64,000 nt of DNA from Variovorax sp. V93 (GTDB lineage Bacteria > Pseudomonadota > Gammaproteobacteria > Burkholderiales > Burkholderiaceae_C), in NCBI RefSeq assembly GCF_041154485.1, contig NZ_AP028669.1, positions 2,604,001-2,668,000 of the forward strand. Reading direction: 5' to 3'. Position numbers and translations under genes: made by a program. Within the stretch, counting starts at the first letter, position 1. Each line of letters begins with the position of its first letter. A model generated the notes under the pieces. It saw nothing but the letters and a program-made list of their open reading frames with translations, was not told the origin of the DNA and did not search any database. Below are positions 20,615 to 28,636 of the stretch, piece by piece.

Positions 20615-20645
20615 AAGCTTGCGTGAATCCGTTGTCCGCAAGCTT
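20615..20645 (+). promoter_or_regulatory. 9-bp inverted repeat upstream of the acyl-CoA ligase
   Basis: AAGCTTGCG (20615-20623) and CGCAAGCTT (20637-20645) are perfect complements around a 13-nt loop, 32 bp before the ligase start. No T-run follows. It may be an operator or a leader hairpin. Confidence 0.45.
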
Positions 20646-20676
20646 TCATGAAGTCATTTCAAAAAGGAGTCCGTAG

Positions 20677-22320
20677 ATGCTGGGTTTGATGCAAGACCAA
20701 CCGCTTTTGATCTCGTCGCTGATCGAGTTCGCCGAGCGCCACAACGGCGACGGCGAGATCGTCTCGCGCCGGGTCGAGGGCGACATCCACCGCACGACGT
20801 GGGGCGGTATCGCATCTCGCGCCCGGCAGGTGGCCAATGCGCTGGACGGTGAGCAGCTGCTGTTCAGCGACCGCATCGCCACCCTGGCCTGGAACGGCTA
20901 CCGGCACCTGGAGCTGTACTACGGCGTGAGCGGCAGCGGCCGCGTGCTGCACACCATCAACCCGCGCCTGCACCCCGACCAGATCGCCTGGATCGCCAAC
21001 CACGCCGAAGACCAGATCCTGTGCTTCGACCTGAGCTTCCTGCCGCTCGTGCAGGCGGTGCATGCCAAGTGCCCCACGGTCCGCAAATGGATTGCCCTGT
21101 GCGATGCCGACAAGATCCCGGCGGACAGCGGCGTGCCCAACCTCGTAAGCTACGAAAGCTGGATCGGCGGGCAATCCACCGGCTACGACTGGCCCACCTT
21201 CGACGAGAACTCGGCCTCGAGCATGTGCTACACGAGCGGCACCACGGGCAACCCCAAGGCCGCGCTCTACAGCCACCGCTCGACCATGCTGCATGCCTAC
21301 GCCGCGGCCCTGCCGGACGTCATGCGGCTGTCGGCGCGCGACTCGGTGCTGCCGGTGGTGCCGATGTTCCACGTCAACGCCTGGGGCATTCCGTACTCGG
21401 CCGCGCTGGTGGGCTGCAAGCTCGTGTTTCCCGGCCCGGCGCTCGACGGCAAATCGGTGTACGAGCTGATCGAATCCGAAGGCGTCACCTTCGCGGCCGG
21501 CGTGCCCACCGTGTGGCAGATGATGCTCGGCCACATGCAGGCCAACGGCCTGAAGTTCAGCAAGCTCAACCGCACCGTGATCGGCGGTTCGGCCTGCCCG
21601 CCGGCCATGATCACGGCGTTCCAGGAGAACTACAACGTCGAGGTGCTGCATGCCTGGGGCATGACCGAGATGAGCCCGCTGGGCACGCTGTGCACGCTCA
21701 AGAACAAGCACCTGTCGCTGCCGCCCGATGCGCAGCTGCAGATCCGCATGAAGCAGGGCCGCGCCATCTTCGGCGTCGACATGAAGATCGTCGACGGCAA
21801 CGGCAAGGAGCTGCCCTGGGACGGCAAGGCCTACGGCGACCTGTTGGTCAAGGGCCCATGGATCGTGAAGGAGTACTTCAAGGGCGAGGGCGGCGACCCG
21901 CTCATCCGCGACGAGCAGGGCCGCGGCTGGTTCCCCACCGGCGACGTTGCCACCATCGACGCCGAGGGCTACCTGCAGATCACCGACCGAAGCAAGGACG
22001 TGATCAAGTCCGGCGGCGAATGGATCAGCTCCATCGAGATCGAGAACATCGCCGTCGCGCACCCGGCCGTCGCCATGGCCGCCTGCATCGGCGTGCACCA
22101 CCCCAAGTGGGACGAGCGGCCGATCATCGCGGTGGTGAAGAAGCCCAATGCGGAAGTCGCGCGCGAGGAGCTGCTGAAGTTCTACGAGGGCAAGACGGCC
22201 AAGTGGCAGATCCCCGACGACGTGGTGTTCGTCGAGGCGATTCCGATCGGGGCCACCGGCAAGATCCTCAAGACCAGGCTGCGCGAACTGCTCAAGGACT
22301 ACAAGCTTCCCACCACCTGA
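20677..22320 (+). CDS. Medium/long-chain fatty-acid or aryl CoA ligase (AlkK-like)
   Basis: 547-residue ANL-superfamily ligase that adenylates a carboxylic acid and transfers it to CoA. Motifs in order: P-loop [12 protein letters not shown] (about residue 185), [36 protein letters not shown] and [15 protein letters not shown], and the C-terminal catalytic Lys in [13 protein letters not shown]. The overall pattern resembles AlkK-type medium-chain ligases. AAAGGAG precedes the ATG at 20677. It stands between the esterase and the Liv-type importer and upstream of a beta-oxidation cluster, so it probably activates an imported or released acid. Confidence 0.92.
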   Translation: MLGLMQDQPLLISSLIEFAERHNGDGEIVSRRVEGDIHRTTWGGIASRARQVANALDGEQLLFSDRIATLAWNGYRHLELYYGVSGSGRVLHTINPRLHPDQIAWIANHAEDQILCFDLSFLPLVQAVHAKCPTVRKWIALCDADKIPADSGVPNLVSYESWIGGQSTGYDWPTFDENSASSMCYTSGTTGNPKAALYSHRSTMLHAYAAALPDVMRLSARDSVLPVVPMFHVNAWGIPYSAALVGCKLVFPGPALDGKSVYELIESEGVTFAAGVPTVWQMMLGHMQANGLKFSKLNRTVIGGSACPPAMITAFQENYNVEVLHAWGMTEMSPLGTLCTLKNKHLSLPPDAQLQIRMKQGRAIFGVDMKIVDGNGKELPWDGKAYGDLLVKGPWIVKEYFKGEGGDPLIRDEQGRGWFPTGDVATIDAEGYLQITDRSKDVIKSGGEWISSIEIENIAVAHPAVAMAACIGVHHPKWDERPIIAVVKKPNAEVAREELLKFYEGKTAKWQIPDDVVFVEAIPIGATGKILKTRLRELLKDYKLPTT

Positions 22321-22343
22321 CCAGGCGCCAAGGCCCGTCCGCA

Positions 22344-22429
22344 CTGTCGCGTATGCGATAGCAGGGCCGCTTCGGCGGCCTTCCTTCCGGGCAATCCCTG
22401 TGCGGCGAAGAAAAGGGCGCTTGTACGCT
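22344..22429 (+). promoter_or_regulatory. Regulatory module upstream of binding protein 1
   Basis: CTGTCGC-N4-GCGATAG (22344-22361) is a 7-4-7 palindrome with one mismatch. CGCTTGTACGCT (22418-22429) begins 74 bp after the start of the palindrome and may hold the -10 (TACGCT). The same two boxes at the same 74-bp spacing occur before the second binding-protein gene (23763-23848). Confidence 0.65.
22365..22388 (+). terminator. TTCG-loop hairpin after the acyl-CoA ligase
   Basis: GGCCGC-TTCG-GCGGCC is a perfect stem with a stable tetraloop, followed by TTCCTTCC. It may terminate the ligase transcript. It lies inside the duplicated leader module, and the second copy has a weaker version of the same hairpin. 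Confidence 0.5.
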
Positions 22430-22460
22430 GGCATCCCGACTTTCACTCCGGAGACTCTTC

Positions 22461-23690
22461 ATGCAATTTGCCATCAAGTCCGCAGCCGCCTGTGCCATGT
22501 TGGTCGGCATGACGGCCGCATTCGCCCAGAAGGGCGAGACCGTCAAGATCGCCTGGCTCGATCCGCTGTCGGGCCTGATGGCAGCCGTGGGCACCAACCA
22601 GCTCAAGACCACGCAGTTCCTGGCCGAGGAGTTCAACAAGAAGAATGCCTCGGGCGTGAAGTTCGAGATCATCGCGATCGACAACAAGCTGAGCCCGCAG
22701 GAAACCACCGCCGCGCTGCGCTCCGCGCAGGACCAGGGCGCGCGCTACATCACCCAGGGCAATGGCTCCGGGCCGGCACTGGCCATCATCGACGCCATCG
22801 AGAAGAACAACGCACGCAATCCGGGCAAGGAACTGCTCTACCTGAACTATGCGGCGGTCGACCCGGACCTCACCAACAGCAAGTGCAGCTACTGGCACTT
22901 TCGCCTCGATGCCGACACCTCCATGAAGATGGAGGCGCTGACCACCTGGATGAAGGACCAGCCCGACATCAAGAAGGTCTACATCCTGGGCCAGAACTAC
23001 GCGCACGGCGTGCAGGTGTCCAAGTTCGCGAAGGAAGACCTGAAGGCCAAGCGCCCCGACATCCAGATCGTGGGCGACGACCTGCACCCGCTCGCCCAGG
23101 TGCGCGACTTCTCGCCCTACATCGCCAAGATCAAGGCCTCGGGCGCGGACACCGTCATCACCGGCAACTGGGGTTCCGACCTGTCGCTGCTCATCAAGGC
23201 CGCCAACGATTCGGGCCTGGACGTCAAGTTCCTCACCTACTACGCCTTCGGCACCGGGACCCCGACGGCCATGGGCGCCACCTCCGCCGGCAAGATCTAC
23301 ACCGTGGCATATGGCCACTACAACATGGGAGGCGAAATCCAGAAGCTGCTCGCCGGCTACAAGAAGAAGATGAACGACGACCTGACGCAATCGTCGATCT
23401 ACCACACGTTCGCGCTGCTCGACGCCGCCTTCGTGCAGACCAGGTCGACCGATCCGGTCAAGGTTGCGGCCGCGCTCGAGGGCATGAAGATCAAGAGCTT
23501 CAACGGGGAGGTCGAGATGCGCAAGGCCGACCACCAGCTGCAACAGGGCCTCTACATCTCACGCTGGGAGAAAGCCAGCGCCAAGTACCCCTATGACGCC
23601 GAGAACACCGGCTACACCAATGTCCCCGTGAAGTACTACGAGTCGTATGTGGCCAGCACGCCGACGACCTGCCAGATGAAGCGCCCTTGA
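22461..23690 (+). CDS. Liv-type ABC transporter periplasmic binding protein (paralog 1)
   Basis: 409 residues with a short signal peptide ending in AFAQ (about residue 22). The family is peripla_BP_6 (branched-chain amino-acid/amide binding). The mature part begins KGETVKIAWLDPLSGLMAAVGTNQ. It is very similar over its whole length to the next gene product; long identical blocks include DPDLTNSKCSYWHFRLDADTS. The two are tandem paralogs, probably with different ligand preference. Differences cluster in segments such as YAFGTGTPTAMGATSAGKIYTVAYGHYNMGG. The start has CCGGAGA upstream. Confidence 0.92.
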   Translation: MQFAIKSAAACAMLVGMTAAFAQKGETVKIAWLDPLSGLMAAVGTNQLKTTQFLAEEFNKKNASGVKFEIIAIDNKLSPQETTAALRSAQDQGARYITQGNGSGPALAIIDAIEKNNARNPGKELLYLNYAAVDPDLTNSKCSYWHFRLDADTSMKMEALTTWMKDQPDIKKVYILGQNYAHGVQVSKFAKEDLKAKRPDIQIVGDDLHPLAQVRDFSPYIAKIKASGADTVITGNWGSDLSLLIKAANDSGLDVKFLTYYAFGTGTPTAMGATSAGKIYTVAYGHYNMGGEIQKLLAGYKKKMNDDLTQSSIYHTFALLDAAFVQTRSTDPVKVAAALEGMKIKSFNGEVEMRKADHQLQQGLYISRWEKASAKYPYDAENTGYTNVPVKYYESYVASTPTTCQMKRP

Positions 23691-23719
23691 GCGTCTTTGT
23701 GAACGCATTTCCTACTCGT

Positions 23720-23748
23720 GGGTAGAAGCTGTCTACCCTCGGGTAGAA
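23720..23748. promoter_or_regulatory. GGGTAGAA repeat cluster between the paralogs
   Basis: GGGTAGAA occurs at 23720-23727 and 23741-23748, 21 bp apart (two helical turns). The inverse TCTACCC lies between them at 23732-23738 and makes a perfect 7-5-7 inverted repeat with the first copy. It could be an operator or the 3' hairpin of the first binding-protein transcript. It is not present before the first paralog. Confidence 0.45.
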
Positions 23749-23762
23749 ATTGGAGAAATGCG

Positions 23763-23848
23763 CTGTCGCCTGCGCGATAGAAACGGGCCTTTGCGGCCGC
23801 CCCCTTCGGGCATTCCCTGAGGGGAGGGGCAGTGAACGCTTGTACGCT
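23763..23848 (+). promoter_or_regulatory. Regulatory module upstream of binding protein 2
   Basis: CTGTCGC-N4-GCGATAG (23763-23780) and CGCTTGTACGCT (23837-23848) repeat the module at 22344-22429 with identical 74-bp spacing, while much of the sequence between has diverged. A conserved GGGCA-TCCCTG box also lies between. Confidence 0.65.
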
Positions 23849-23891
23849 CGTGCAAGTCTTTTTGATTCGGTTTGACCAGGAGAAATAGATC

Positions 23892-25130
23892 GTGAAGTTC
23901 GCTCTGAAAATCGCTACCGCATCCATCCTTGCAGCGAGCGCCGCCGGCGCCCTGGCCCAGAAGGGCGAGACCGTGAAGATCGCCTGGCTCGACCCGCTGT
24001 CGGGCCTGATGGCGGCCGTTGGCACCAACCAGCTCAAGACCTTCCAGTTCCTGGCCGAGGAGTTCAACAAGAAGAACGCGGCCGGCGTGAAGTTCGAGGT
24101 CATCGCCATCGACAACAAGCTGAGTCCGCAGGAAACCACCAGCGCGCTGCGCTCCGCGATGGATCAGGGCGCGCGCTACGTGGTGCAGGGCAACGGCTCC
24201 GGCCCGGCGCTGGCCATCATCGACGCGCTCGAGAAGCACAACGCCCGCAACCCGGGCAAGGAAGTGCTCTACATCAACTACGCGGCCGTCGACCCCGACC
24301 TCACCAACAGCAAGTGCAGCTACTGGCACTTCCGGCTCGACGCCGACACCTCCATGAAGATGGAAGCGCTGACCGCCTTCATGAAGGAGCAGCCCGACAT
24401 CAAGAAGGTCTACCTCATCAACCAGAACTACTCGCACGGCCAGCAGGTCTCCAAGTTCGCCAAGCAGAACCTCAAGGACAAGCGGCCCGATGTCGAGATC
24501 GTGGGCGACGACCTGCATCCGCTCGCGCAGGTGCGCGACTTCTCGCCCTACATCGCCAAAATCAAGGCTTCGGGTGCCGACACCGTCATCACCGGCAACT
24601 GGGGCTCCGACCTCGCGCTGCTCATCAAGTCGGCCAACGACTCGGGCCTGAACGTCAAGTTCTACACCTACTACGCCGTGACCAACGGCACGCCCACCGC
24701 CATGGGCGCGGCTTCGGACGGCAAGGTCTACCAGGTGGGCTACAGCCACTACAACGCGCCCGGCCCCGTGCAACCGTTGATGAACGAGTTCAAGAAGAAG
24801 TTCAACGACGACATGTACACCACTGACATCTACACGGTGTACGCCATGCTCAGCGAAGCCTTCGTGCGCACCAAGTCGACCGAGCCGGTCAAGGTGGCGG
24901 CCGCGATGGAAGGCATGAAGTTCAAGAGCTTCAACGGCGACGTCGAGATGCGCAAGGCCGACCACCAGCTGCAGCAGGGCCTGTGGATCACGCGCTGGCA
25001 GAAGGCCGACGCCAAGAACCCCTACAGCCCCGAGAACACCGGCTACACGCTGGCGCCCGTCAAGTTCTACGAGGCCTACGTTGCGAGCACGCCCACGTCG
25101 TGCCAGATGAAGCGGCCCAACGCCTCGTGA
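23892..25130 (+). CDS. Liv-type ABC transporter periplasmic binding protein (paralog 2)
   Basis: 412 residues, GTG start at 23892 preceded by AGGAG. The signal peptide ends near ALAQ (residue 22-23), followed by KGETVKIAWLDPLSGLMAAVGTNQ, the same start as paralog 1. It has the two-lobe peripla_BP_6 fold and is expected to capture the ligand for LivHMGF. A strong terminator follows, which would keep this protein in excess over the permeases, a usual feature of ABC importers. Confidence 0.93.
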   Translation: MKFALKIATASILAASAAGALAQKGETVKIAWLDPLSGLMAAVGTNQLKTFQFLAEEFNKKNAAGVKFEVIAIDNKLSPQETTSALRSAMDQGARYVVQGNGSGPALAIIDALEKHNARNPGKEVLYINYAAVDPDLTNSKCSYWHFRLDADTSMKMEALTAFMKEQPDIKKVYLINQNYSHGQQVSKFAKQNLKDKRPDVEIVGDDLHPLAQVRDFSPYIAKIKASGADTVITGNWGSDLALLIKSANDSGLNVKFYTYYAVTNGTPTAMGAASDGKVYQVGYSHYNAPGPVQPLMNEFKKKFNDDMYTTDIYTVYAMLSEAFVRTKSTEPVKVAAAMEGMKFKSFNGDVEMRKADHQLQQGLWITRWQKADAKNPYSPENTGYTLAPVKFYEAYVASTPTSCQMKRPNAS

Positions 25131-25157
25131 TCGCCTGATCGCGCGCCGACCGGTCGA

Positions 25158-25186
25158 GGCCCGACTTGAACACTCGGGCCTTTTTT
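25158..25186 (+). terminator. Intrinsic terminator/attenuator before livH
   Basis: GGCCCGA (25158-25164) pairs with TCGGGCC (25174-25180) around a 9-nt loop and is followed by six T. It lies inside the operon, between the binding-protein gene and livH, so part of the transcripts should stop here. Confidence 0.85.
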
Positions 25187-25212
25187 CTTTTCTCACCTGA
25201 CACGAAAGACCG

Positions 25213-26166
25213 ATGAACGTCGAATTCTTCGTCATCTCGCTGCTCAACGGCGTCAGCTACGGGCTGCTGCTGTTCATGCTGAGCTCCGGCCTTACGCTGA
25301 TCTTCAGCATGATGGGCGTGCTCAACTTCGCGCACGCCAGCTTCTACATGCTGGGCGCCTACATCGCCTACACGCTGTCGGGCATCGTCGGCTTCTGGCC
25401 GGCGCTGTTCATCGCGCCGCTGCTGGTGGGCCTGCTGGGCGCCGCCTTCGAGCGCTACAGCCTGCGCCGGGTCCACAAGTTCGGCCACGTGCCGGAGCTC
25501 CTGGTGACCTTCGGGCTTTCGTACCTCATCCTGGAGCTGGTGCAGCTCGCCTGGGGCCGCTCGACCGTGCCCTACGGCCTGCCGCCGCAGCTGCAGGGGC
25601 CGCTGTTCTCGCTGTACGGCACGCAGTTTCCCAAGTCGCGCTCGTTCATCATGCTGGTGGCGGTGCTGATGCTCATCTCGGTGTGGCTGCTGCTCACGCG
25701 CACGCGCATCGGCCTGGTGATCCAGGCGGCGCTCAAGCACCCCGACATGGTCGAGGCGCTGGGCCACAACGTGCCGCGCGTCTTCATGCTGGTGTTCGGC
25801 GGCGGTGCCGCGCTCGCGGGCCTAGCGGGCGTGGTGGGCGGCAACACCTACGTCACCGAGCCCGCGATGGCGGCCTCGGTCGGCTCGATCATCTTCGTGG
25901 TGGTGGTGGTCGGCGGCATGGGCTCGCTGGCCGGCGCATTCCTGGCGTCGCTCTTGATCGGCATCATCCAGACCTTCGCGGTGGCCATGGACCAGTCGTT
26001 CGCGGGCGGCCTGCAGCTGCTGGGCTTCACGGTGACCGACCAGACCTTCGGCTACGAGCTGCTCAAGCTCACGATCTCGCAGGTCGCGCCGATCCTGCCG
26101 TACCTGTTCCTGGTGCTGATCCTCATCTTCAGGCCCAAGGGTCTTCTTGGCACCCGGGAGGACTGA
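25213..26166 (+). CDS. livH: Liv-type ABC transporter permease LivH
   Basis: 317-residue inner-membrane permease with about eight hydrophobic segments. The family start FFVISLLNGVSYGLLLFMLSSGLTLIFSMMGVLNFAHASFYMLGAY is present in substance, and GGMGSLAGAFLASLLIG marks the later coupling region. It pairs with LivM to form the channel. ATG at 25213 follows GACACGAAAGACC, a weak ribosome site. The stop is 4 bp before the livM start. Confidence 0.94.
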   Translation: MNVEFFVISLLNGVSYGLLLFMLSSGLTLIFSMMGVLNFAHASFYMLGAYIAYTLSGIVGFWPALFIAPLLVGLLGAAFERYSLRRVHKFGHVPELLVTFGLSYLILELVQLAWGRSTVPYGLPPQLQGPLFSLYGTQFPKSRSFIMLVAVLMLISVWLLLTRTRIGLVIQAALKHPDMVEALGHNVPRVFMLVFGGGAALAGLAGVVGGNTYVTEPAMAASVGSIIFVVVVVGGMGSLAGAFLASLLIGIIQTFAVAMDQSFAGGLQLLGFTVTDQTFGYELLKLTISQVAPILPYLFLVLILIFRPKGLLGTRED

Positions 26167-26170
26167 AGCC

Positions 26171-27496
26171 ATGACAGGCACAACCACCACGACCACTGCG
26201 GCCACCACGCAGTACTACCGCTTCAAGCCCTGGAACATCGGGCGCTTCCTGATCTGGTCGCTGTTCGCGATCGTGCTGATCGTCTCGCCGCTGCTGTTCA
26301 AGAGCAGCCTGGCGCTCACCATGCTCTCGCAGATGGGCTACCTGATCATCATCTGCCTGAGCTACAACATCCTGCTGGGGCAGGGCGGCATGCTGAGCTT
26401 CGGCCATGCGGTGTATGTCGGGCTCGGTTCCTTCCTTGCCATCCACGTGATGAACATGGGCGACAAGGGCGGGCTGCAGATTCCGCTGGTGGCCATTCCG
26501 CTGGTGGGCGGCCTGGCCGGCATGTTCTTTGCCATCCTGCTGGGCTTCGTCACGACCAAGAAGTCGGGCACCACCTTCGCGATGATCACGCTGGGCATCG
26601 GCGAGCTCGTGGCCTCCATGGCGCTGATGTTCCCGAGCTTCTTCGGAGGCGAGGGCGGCATCACCACCAACCGCGTGTACGGGCCGAGCTTCTTCGGCTT
26701 CAACTTCGGCCCGCAGATCCAGGTGTACTACCTGATCGCCGCCTACTGCTTCGTCTGCACCGCGCTCATGTATGCCTTCACCGGCACGCCGCTCGGCCGC
26801 ATGCTGAATGCGGTGCGCGACAACCCGGAGCGCGTGGAGTTCATCGGCTACAACACGCAGCGCGTGCGCTACTTCGCCTTCATCATCGCGGGCTTCTTCG
26901 CGGGCATTGGCGGCGGGCTGGCATCGATCAACTTCGAGATCGTGAACGCGGCCGACAGCCTGAGCGCCATCCGCTCGGGCGGCTACCTGCTGTTCACTTT
27001 CCTGGGCGGGGCGGTGTTCTTCTTCGGCCCGATCATCGGCGCGGTGCTGCTGGTGTTCGCCTCGATCCTGCTGTCGGAGCTCTCGAAGGCCTGGCAGCTC
27101 TACTTTGGCCTGGTGTTCGTGTTCATGGTGATGTTCGCGCCCGGCGGCATCGCCAGCCTGGTGATGATGAACCTGCGGGTTGCCAAGTTCGGCAAGTTCA
27201 ACCGCTTCTGGCTGCTGTATGTCGCGCTGGCCGTGGCGCTGGTGCCGGTGGTGGTGGGCGCTGCCGCGCTGATCGAGATGATCTATCACATCCAGCTCAA
27301 TTCGGCGCTCGGGCCCAAGCTGAATTACTTCGGCGTGGCGATCGATACGTCCGCCGCGGCAAGCTGGCTCGGCGCCGCCGCGATCCTGGCCGTGGGCCTG
27401 GCCGCGCTGGAGGTGGCGCGCCGGCGCTTCGTGCGTGTCTGGGGCCAGGCGCAGGAAGAGATCGAAGCAGAAATCAAGCGCCGGGAGGCCGCGTAA
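26171..27496 (+). CDS. livM: Liv-type ABC transporter permease LivM with C-terminal extension
   Basis: 441 residues from the ATG at 26171, which has GGGAGGA at good spacing. The core (about residues 20-330) has the LivM pattern: YNILLGQGGMLSFGHAVYVG, TLGIGELVASMALMFPSFFGGEGG, and GRMLNAVRDNPERVEFIGYN, the last in the cytoplasmic loop that meets the ATPases. About 90 extra C-terminal residues add two more hydrophobic segments (FWLLYVALAVALVPVVVGAA and ASWLGAAAILAVGLAALEVA) and a charged tail (EEIEAEIKRREAA). Typical LivM proteins end before this. The start codon of livG overlaps its stop by one base. Confidence 0.92.
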   Translation: MTGTTTTTTAATTQYYRFKPWNIGRFLIWSLFAIVLIVSPLLFKSSLALTMLSQMGYLIIICLSYNILLGQGGMLSFGHAVYVGLGSFLAIHVMNMGDKGGLQIPLVAIPLVGGLAGMFFAILLGFVTTKKSGTTFAMITLGIGELVASMALMFPSFFGGEGGITTNRVYGPSFFGFNFGPQIQVYYLIAAYCFVCTALMYAFTGTPLGRMLNAVRDNPERVEFIGYNTQRVRYFAFIIAGFFAGIGGGLASINFEIVNAADSLSAIRSGGYLLFTFLGGAVFFFGPIIGAVLLVFASILLSELSKAWQLYFGLVFVFMVMFAPGGIASLVMMNLRVAKFGKFNRFWLLYVALAVALVPVVVGAAALIEMIYHIQLNSALGPKLNYFGVAIDTSAAASWLGAAAILAVGLAALEVARRRFVRVWGQAQEEIEAEIKRREAA

Positions 27497-28272
27497 TGAG
27501 CGCGCAATATGCACTGGAACTGAAGTCGCTGCGCAAGAATTTCGGCAAGACCGAAATCATCCGCGGCGTGGACCTGGCCGTGAAGGCCGGGGAGCGCGTG
27601 GCCATCATCGGCCCGAACGGGGCGGGCAAGTCGACGCTGTTCAACCTGATCAGCGGGCGGCTCGCGCCCACGAGCGGCGAGGTGCTGCTGAACGGCCAGC
27701 GCATCGACGGCAAGAAGCCTTTCGAGATCAACCGGCTGGGCCTGTCGCGCAGCTTCCAGATCACCAACATCTTCCCGAAGCTCAGCGTGTTCGAGAACCT
27801 GCGCTGCGGCGTGCTGTGGAGCCTGGGCTACCGCTACACCTTCCTGCGCTTTCTCTCGAACCTGGACGACGCCAACGCGCGCACCGAAGAGCTCATGCGG
27901 CAGATCGGCCTGCAGCGCAAGCGCGACGTGCACGCGGTGAACCTCACCTATGCGGAGCAGCGCGCGCTCGAGATCGGCGTGACCATTGCCGGCGGCGCCG
28001 GCGTCATTCTTCTGGACGAGCCCACGGCGGGCATGAGCAAGACCGAGACCGCGCATTTCATCTCGCTGATCAAGCACGTCACGGTCGGCAAGACGCTGCT
28101 GACGGTGGAGCACGACATGGGCGTGGTCTTCGGGCTGGCCGACAAGATCGCGGTGGTGGTGTATGGCGAGGTCATCGCCTTCGACACGCCGGCCGCGGTT
28201 CGTGCCAATGCGCGGGTTCAGGAGGCCTATCTGGGATCTTCGGTTGCCGATGCGCAGGGGGCGGGGCACTGA
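27496..28272 (+). CDS. livG: Liv-type ABC transporter ATP-binding protein LivG
   Basis: 258-residue ATPase. Walker A is GPNGAGKST, Walker B VILLDEP and the H-loop VEHDM. The signature motif reads LTYAEQRALEIG instead of LSGGQ, a variant seen in the LivG branch. The C-terminal BCA_ABC_TP region (VIAFDTPAAVRANARVQEAYLGS) is present. It should form a heterodimer with LivF on the LivHM pore. livG and livF are normally adjacent, but here they are separated by 364 bp of repeat DNA. Confidence 0.94.
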   Translation: MSAQYALELKSLRKNFGKTEIIRGVDLAVKAGERVAIIGPNGAGKSTLFNLISGRLAPTSGEVLLNGQRIDGKKPFEINRLGLSRSFQITNIFPKLSVFENLRCGVLWSLGYRYTFLRFLSNLDDANARTEELMRQIGLQRKRDVHAVNLTYAEQRALEIGVTIAGGAGVILLDEPTAGMSKTETAHFISLIKHVTVGKTLLTVEHDMGVVFGLADKIAVVVYGEVIAFDTPAAVRANARVQEAYLGSSVADAQGAGH

Positions 28273-28316
28273 TGGCAATCCGCTTTTCTCTGCGTCGCGT
28301 TGTGTTTGACATGCCT

Positions 28317-28410
28317 TGTCCAGGGCGCGATCCCGCCGACGGGGTACCTTGCTCCGCGAATGTCCCCCGGCCTGCGGCCTCCTCCTTGATTTCGCTGCGC
28401 AAGGCACCCC
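28317..28410 (+). repeat. Structured dispersed repeat, copy A
   Basis: The 68-nt core is 28342-28409. Outer stem: GGGTAC-CTTG on the left pairs with CAAG-GCACCC on the right, apart from one A/C mismatch. An inner GCGAA/TTCGC stem and a terminal GGCC-TGC-GGCC hairpin lie within it. The core is 81% identical (55 of 68 by my count) to copy B on the opposite strand. This and copy B fill the only gene-free stretch above 300 bases in the window (28273-28636). A start codon right after livG opens a frame through it, but the match to a dispersed repeat argues against coding. Confidence 0.85.
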
Positions 28411-28484
28411 ATCGACGTGATCGTTATTCAGAGCGGTGGTTGATCGGCCAGCATCACAGCCGCGCCCATCGTGCGCAGGGCATC

Positions 28485-28597
28485 GGGTGCTCCCCGCAGC
28501 GAAATAATGGGGGAGGCCGAAGGCCGGAGGACATTCGCGGAGGGGAGTACCCGGTGTCCTGTGCACGCGCTCTGAACAACAGCGCCCCGAACAAGAA
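28485..28597 (-). repeat. Structured dispersed repeat, copy B (inverted to A)
   Basis: The 68-nt core is 28485-28552, read on the minus strand. The outer stem uses TCCC/GGGA where copy A uses CTTG/CAAG, so both sides of the stem changed together. The left flank (minus-strand reading of 28553-28597) is shared with copy C, including TTCAG-GCGCGTGCACAGG and a CGGG-rich upstream part. In an operon transcript, A and B could pair with each other as a long imperfect stem with a loop of about 75 nt. Confidence 0.85.
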
Positions 28598-28636
28598 CAA
28601 GCAACCTGAAACACAAGCCGCCGCGGAGCAAATGAC

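Noticed and set aside
22461..25130. Long direct DNA repeat that might mark a mobile element
   Set aside because: It is explained by two complete paralogous genes with their own leaders; there are no inverted ends or transposase.
28273..28636. Open frames starting just after livG that could encode a small protein
   Set aside because: The stretch is made largely of two inverted copies of a dispersed repeat, and neither frame shows a domain or good ribosome site.
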